Both the position numbers and the translations under genes were made by a program. The notes under the pieces are model-generated. The model had not been told where the DNA came from. It did no database searches and was given only the letters and a program-made list of their open reading frames with translations. This document shows, in pieces, positions 33,210 through 35,016 of a stretch of DNA of 35,016 bases. Every line of letters begins with the position of its first letter. Position 1 is the stretch's first letter. The stretch is from JAAYCB01 sp012744395 (GTDB taxonomy: Bacteria; Planctomycetota; Planctomycetia; Pirellulales; Thermoguttaceae), in contig JAQVNJ010000059.1 in the NCBI GenBank assembly GCA_028703175.1, positions 1-35,016 of the forward strand, written 5' to 3'.

Positions 33210-33249
33210 GCGTTTGCACGACCGCGCGATTCCACGGAGGATCCCCATC

Positions 33250-34635
33250 ATGTCTCAGTTCGTCTCTGGGGTGGAGAACCGCCCCAGCCCGCGTCACGCT
33301 TCGGCGGTCGCCGGCTTCATGGATCAGGTGATCGCCAGGAATCCCGGGGAGCCGGAATTCCACCAGGCGGTCCGGGAGGTCGTCGAGTCGATCATGCCGG
33401 TCGTCGACGCCACGCCGGCGTACCGCGAGGCGAAAATCCTCGAGCGGATCGTCGAGCCCGAACGGGTGATCCTGTTCCGCGTGGCCTGGATCGACGATCG
33501 CGGCGAGGTGCAGATCAACCGCGGCTACCGGGTGGAGATGAACAGCGCGATCGGGCCGTACAAGGGCGGTTTGCGGTTCCACCCCACGGTCAACCTGGGC
33601 GTGCTGAAGTTCCTCGCCTTCGAGCAGACCTTCAAGAACAGTCTGACAACGCTCTCGATGGGCGGCGCCAAGGGAGGCTCCGACTTCAACCCGAAGGGGA
33701 AGAGCGACCACGAAGTGATGCGATTCTGCCAGGCGTTCATGAACGAGCTGTTCCGCCATATCGGGCCGGACACCGATGTGCCGGCGGGCGACATCGGCGT
33801 CGGCGGCCGCGAAATCGGCTACCTGTTCGGGCAGTACAAGAAGCTTGCCAACCGCTTCAACGGCGTGCTCACCGGCAAGGGCTTGAGCTTCGGCGGCTCG
33901 CTGATCCGCCCGGAAGCCACCGGCTACGGTGCCGCGTATTTCGCGGAAGAGATGCTCGCAACGCGGGGCGAAGGCATCCAGGGCAAGGTGGCCGTGGTCT
34001 CGGGCTCGGGCAATGTCGCCCAGTACACCGTGGAGAAGCTGCTGCAACTCGGCGCCAAGGTGGTCACGCTCTCGGATTCCACGGGAATGATCTACGATCC
34101 CGACGGCATCGACGAAGAGAAGCTGGCCTGGGTGATGGAACTGAAGAACGTCCGCCGCGGCCGGATCCGCGAATATGCCGAACGCTACCGCGGCGCTGAA
34201 TACCGCGAAAACGAGAAACCCTGGAGTGTCCCGTGCGACCTGGCGTTTCCCAGCGCCACACAGAACGAGATCGATCGGGAGGACGCCTTGACGCTGGTCA
34301 AGAATGGCTGCATCTGTGTCAGCGAGGGGGCGAATATGCCGTCGAGCGACGAGGCGGTCGACGTATTCCTGGATGCCAAGATCCTCTACGGTCCCGGCAA
34401 GGCGGCCAACGCCGGCGGGGTGACCGTGTCGGGACTCGAAATGTCGCAGAACAGCGGCTGCCTGCGCCGCGCCCGAGGCGAGGTCGATGGCCAGCTCAGG
34501 ACGATCATGCGATCGATTCACGAAAGCTGCGTCCGCTACGGCAAGACCGGTTCGTTCGTCAACTACGTTCAAGGGGCCAATGTGGCAGGCTTCGTCAAAG
34601 TCGCCGACGCGATGGTGCAGCAGGGCATCGTCTGA
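33250..34635 (+). CDS. gdhA: NADP-specific glutamate dehydrogenase
   Basis: This 461-residue hexameric-type enzyme forms glutamate from 2-oxoglutarate and ammonium. Conserved blocks are GPYKGGLRFHP (Lys105 binds substrate), FEQTFKNSLT, MGGAKGGSDFNPKGKSD (Lys141, catalytic), PAGDIGVGGREIG (Asp181) and the dinucleotide fold VSGSGNVAQYTVEK. SEGANMPSSDEA and the ending ANVAGFVKVADAMVQQGIV match the NADP-dependent family. The ATG at 33250 has GGAGG 9 nt upstream. Together with the preceding gene and its sigma54-type promoter it indicates control by nitrogen supply. Confidence 0.97.
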   Translation: MSQFVSGVENRPSPRHASAVAGFMDQVIARNPGEPEFHQAVREVVESIMPVVDATPAYREAKILERIVEPERVILFRVAWIDDRGEVQINRGYRVEMNSAIGPYKGGLRFHPTVNLGVLKFLAFEQTFKNSLTTLSMGGAKGGSDFNPKGKSDHEVMRFCQAFMNELFRHIGPDTDVPAGDIGVGGREIGYLFGQYKKLANRFNGVLTGKGLSFGGSLIRPEATGYGAAYFAEEMLATRGEGIQGKVAVVSGSGNVAQYTVEKLLQLGAKVVTLSDSTGMIYDPDGIDEEKLAWVMELKNVRRGRIREYAERYRGAEYRENEKPWSVPCDLAFPSATQNEIDREDALTLVKNGCICVSEGANMPSSDEAVDVFLDAKILYGPGKAANAGGVTVSGLEMSQNSGCLRRARGEVDGQLRTIMRSIHESCVRYGKTGSFVNYVQGANVAGFVKVADAMVQQGIV

Positions 34636-34675
34636 AGGCGGAATGCGGAGCCGGGCAGACGCCCCCCTCTTGCGG

Positions 34676-34692
34676 CTGTCAAGGGTTGACAG
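34676..34692 (+). terminator. Inverted repeat 41 nt after gdhA
   Basis: CTGTCAA (34676-34682), GGG, TTGACAG (34686-34692) is a perfect 7-bp inverted repeat with a 3-nt loop. No T-tract follows, so its value as a terminator is unsure. Its right arm is also the -35 of a promoter candidate, so it may be an operator instead. Confidence 0.4.
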
Positions 34693-34714
34693 TGCCGCTT
34701 GCCGCCGGTAGGAT
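34686..34714 (+). promoter_or_regulatory. Candidate sigma70-type promoter
   Basis: TTGACA (34686-34691), a perfect -35 box, is followed after exactly 17 nt by TAGGAT (34709-34714), a 4/6 match to the -10. It points to a gene beyond the right edge. The -35 lies within an inverted repeat. Confidence 0.5.
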
Positions 34715-35009
34715 TCGGGCAGTCGATGGGGCAGATCTGCTCGCCGAGGCAACACGCGCGTCCGCCGCCGGTGTTGGCTCGCCATGTGCGACTCGCGAGG
34801 GCGGGCTGATCCGAGACGACTCGGAATCGCACTCAGGCACGTTCGCTCCCCCCAAGCCGGTCCGTAATCCGATGGGTCGGCTGCACGGTTCTCCGCGACG
34901 AAACTCCGGTCGATTGTGCGCCAGTCGTTCGCCGAGGGCTTGCCGTATTTTAGCGATTGCCAAGCTCTCTGGAAGAAATCATGCGGTGGATGTAGTTAAA
35001 TTGTAAATT

Positions 35010-35014
35010 GGAGG
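35010..35014 (+). promoter_or_regulatory. Ribosome binding site at the window edge
   Basis: GGAGG follows an AT-rich stretch and is cut off by the window end 2 nt later. A start codon is expected a few bases past 35016, so a plus-strand gene probably begins just outside. Confidence 0.5.
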
Positions 35015-35016
35015 AT

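Larger units (their letters stand above)
34636..35016. other. 3' region of gdhA and leader of the next gene
   Basis: This 381-bp region holds a hairpin and an overlapping promoter candidate near its left end (listed separately). About 295 nt follow with no supported gene, then a ribosome binding site at the window edge. If the promoter is real, the leader is long enough for an RNA element, but I recognise no riboswitch. Confidence 0.4.

Noticed and set aside
34981..34995. A tiny frame ATG CGG TGG ATG TAG after GGAAG, a possible leader peptide
   Set aside because: Four codons are too few to support as a gene without knowing the next gene or its regulation.
1..35016. CRISPR arrays, transposases, integrases, phage or toxin-antitoxin genes
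   Set aside because: No regular spaced repeats, terminal inverted repeats with transposase, or typical toxin/antitoxin pairs were seen on either strand.

Overview
The window is GC-rich bacterial chromosomal DNA and looks like a member of the Planctomycetota, probably a Pirellulales-type lineage. The pointers are a Tat-exported Gfo/Idh/MocA oxidoreductase, a very large secreted polysaccharide-active protein with calcium-loop propeller repeats, a V-type ATPase operon in the gene order known from Chlamydia (the PVC superphylum), and small secreted proteins with a carboxypeptidase-regulatory-like domain. No rRNA, tRNA, CRISPR array, transposase or phage gene was found. The taxon is inferred from gene content, not from a marker search.

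Region 1 (1-7.4 kb) is a carbohydrate or catabolic neighbourhood. It has an exported alpha/beta hydrolase (minus), a divergent Tat-signal Gfo/Idh/MocA oxidoreductase (plus), and a convergent 1290-residue secreted protein (minus). The last joins a sugar-hydrolase-like N-terminal domain, a probable alpha/alpha-toroid lyase or hydrolase core and a C-terminal beta-propeller.

Region 2 (7.4-15 kb, minus) is a complete-looking V-type ATPase operon transcribed E, DUF2764, A, B, D, I, K. It ends at a perfect 14-bp-arm hairpin. The K rotor subunit keeps the residues that bind sodium in Enterococcus hirae NtpK. No separate C, F or G/H genes are visible.

Region 3 (15.3-19.9 kb) holds housekeeping genes: purF (minus), then proB and lexA (plus), and a small zinc-ribbon protein. 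A 3 x 21-bp tandem repeat covers the end of proB. lexA has a clear sigma70-type promoter containing two short palindromes.

Region 4 (19.9-32.5 kb, plus) is an exopolysaccharide or capsule export locus. It encodes a PHP-type tyrosine phosphatase (CpsB/YwqE-like), an HExxH metallopeptidase-like protein, three consecutive paralogous secreted proteins with a C-terminal membrane anchor, a Wza-like outer-membrane lipoprotein, a Wzz/BY-kinase fusion with a tyrosine cluster, an O-antigen ligase/polymerase fused to a repeat region, and a membrane-bound CapD/WbpM-like nucleotide-sugar dehydratase. No glycosyltransferase or flippase lies inside the locus. Kinase and phosphatase together form a plausible phosphorylation switch on polymer export.

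Region 5 (32.5-35 kb, plus) is nitrogen assimilation. A near-consensus sigma54 promoter precedes an unrecognised 104-residue protein with a very strong ribosome binding site, followed by NADP-type glutamate dehydrogenase. The window ends in a leader carrying another promoter candidate and a ribosome binding site for a gene beyond the edge.

The most interesting items are the three-paralog secreted family inside the export locus, the sigma54-linked unknown protein before gdhA, the sodium-site signature of the V-ATPase, and the multidomain 1290-residue protein.
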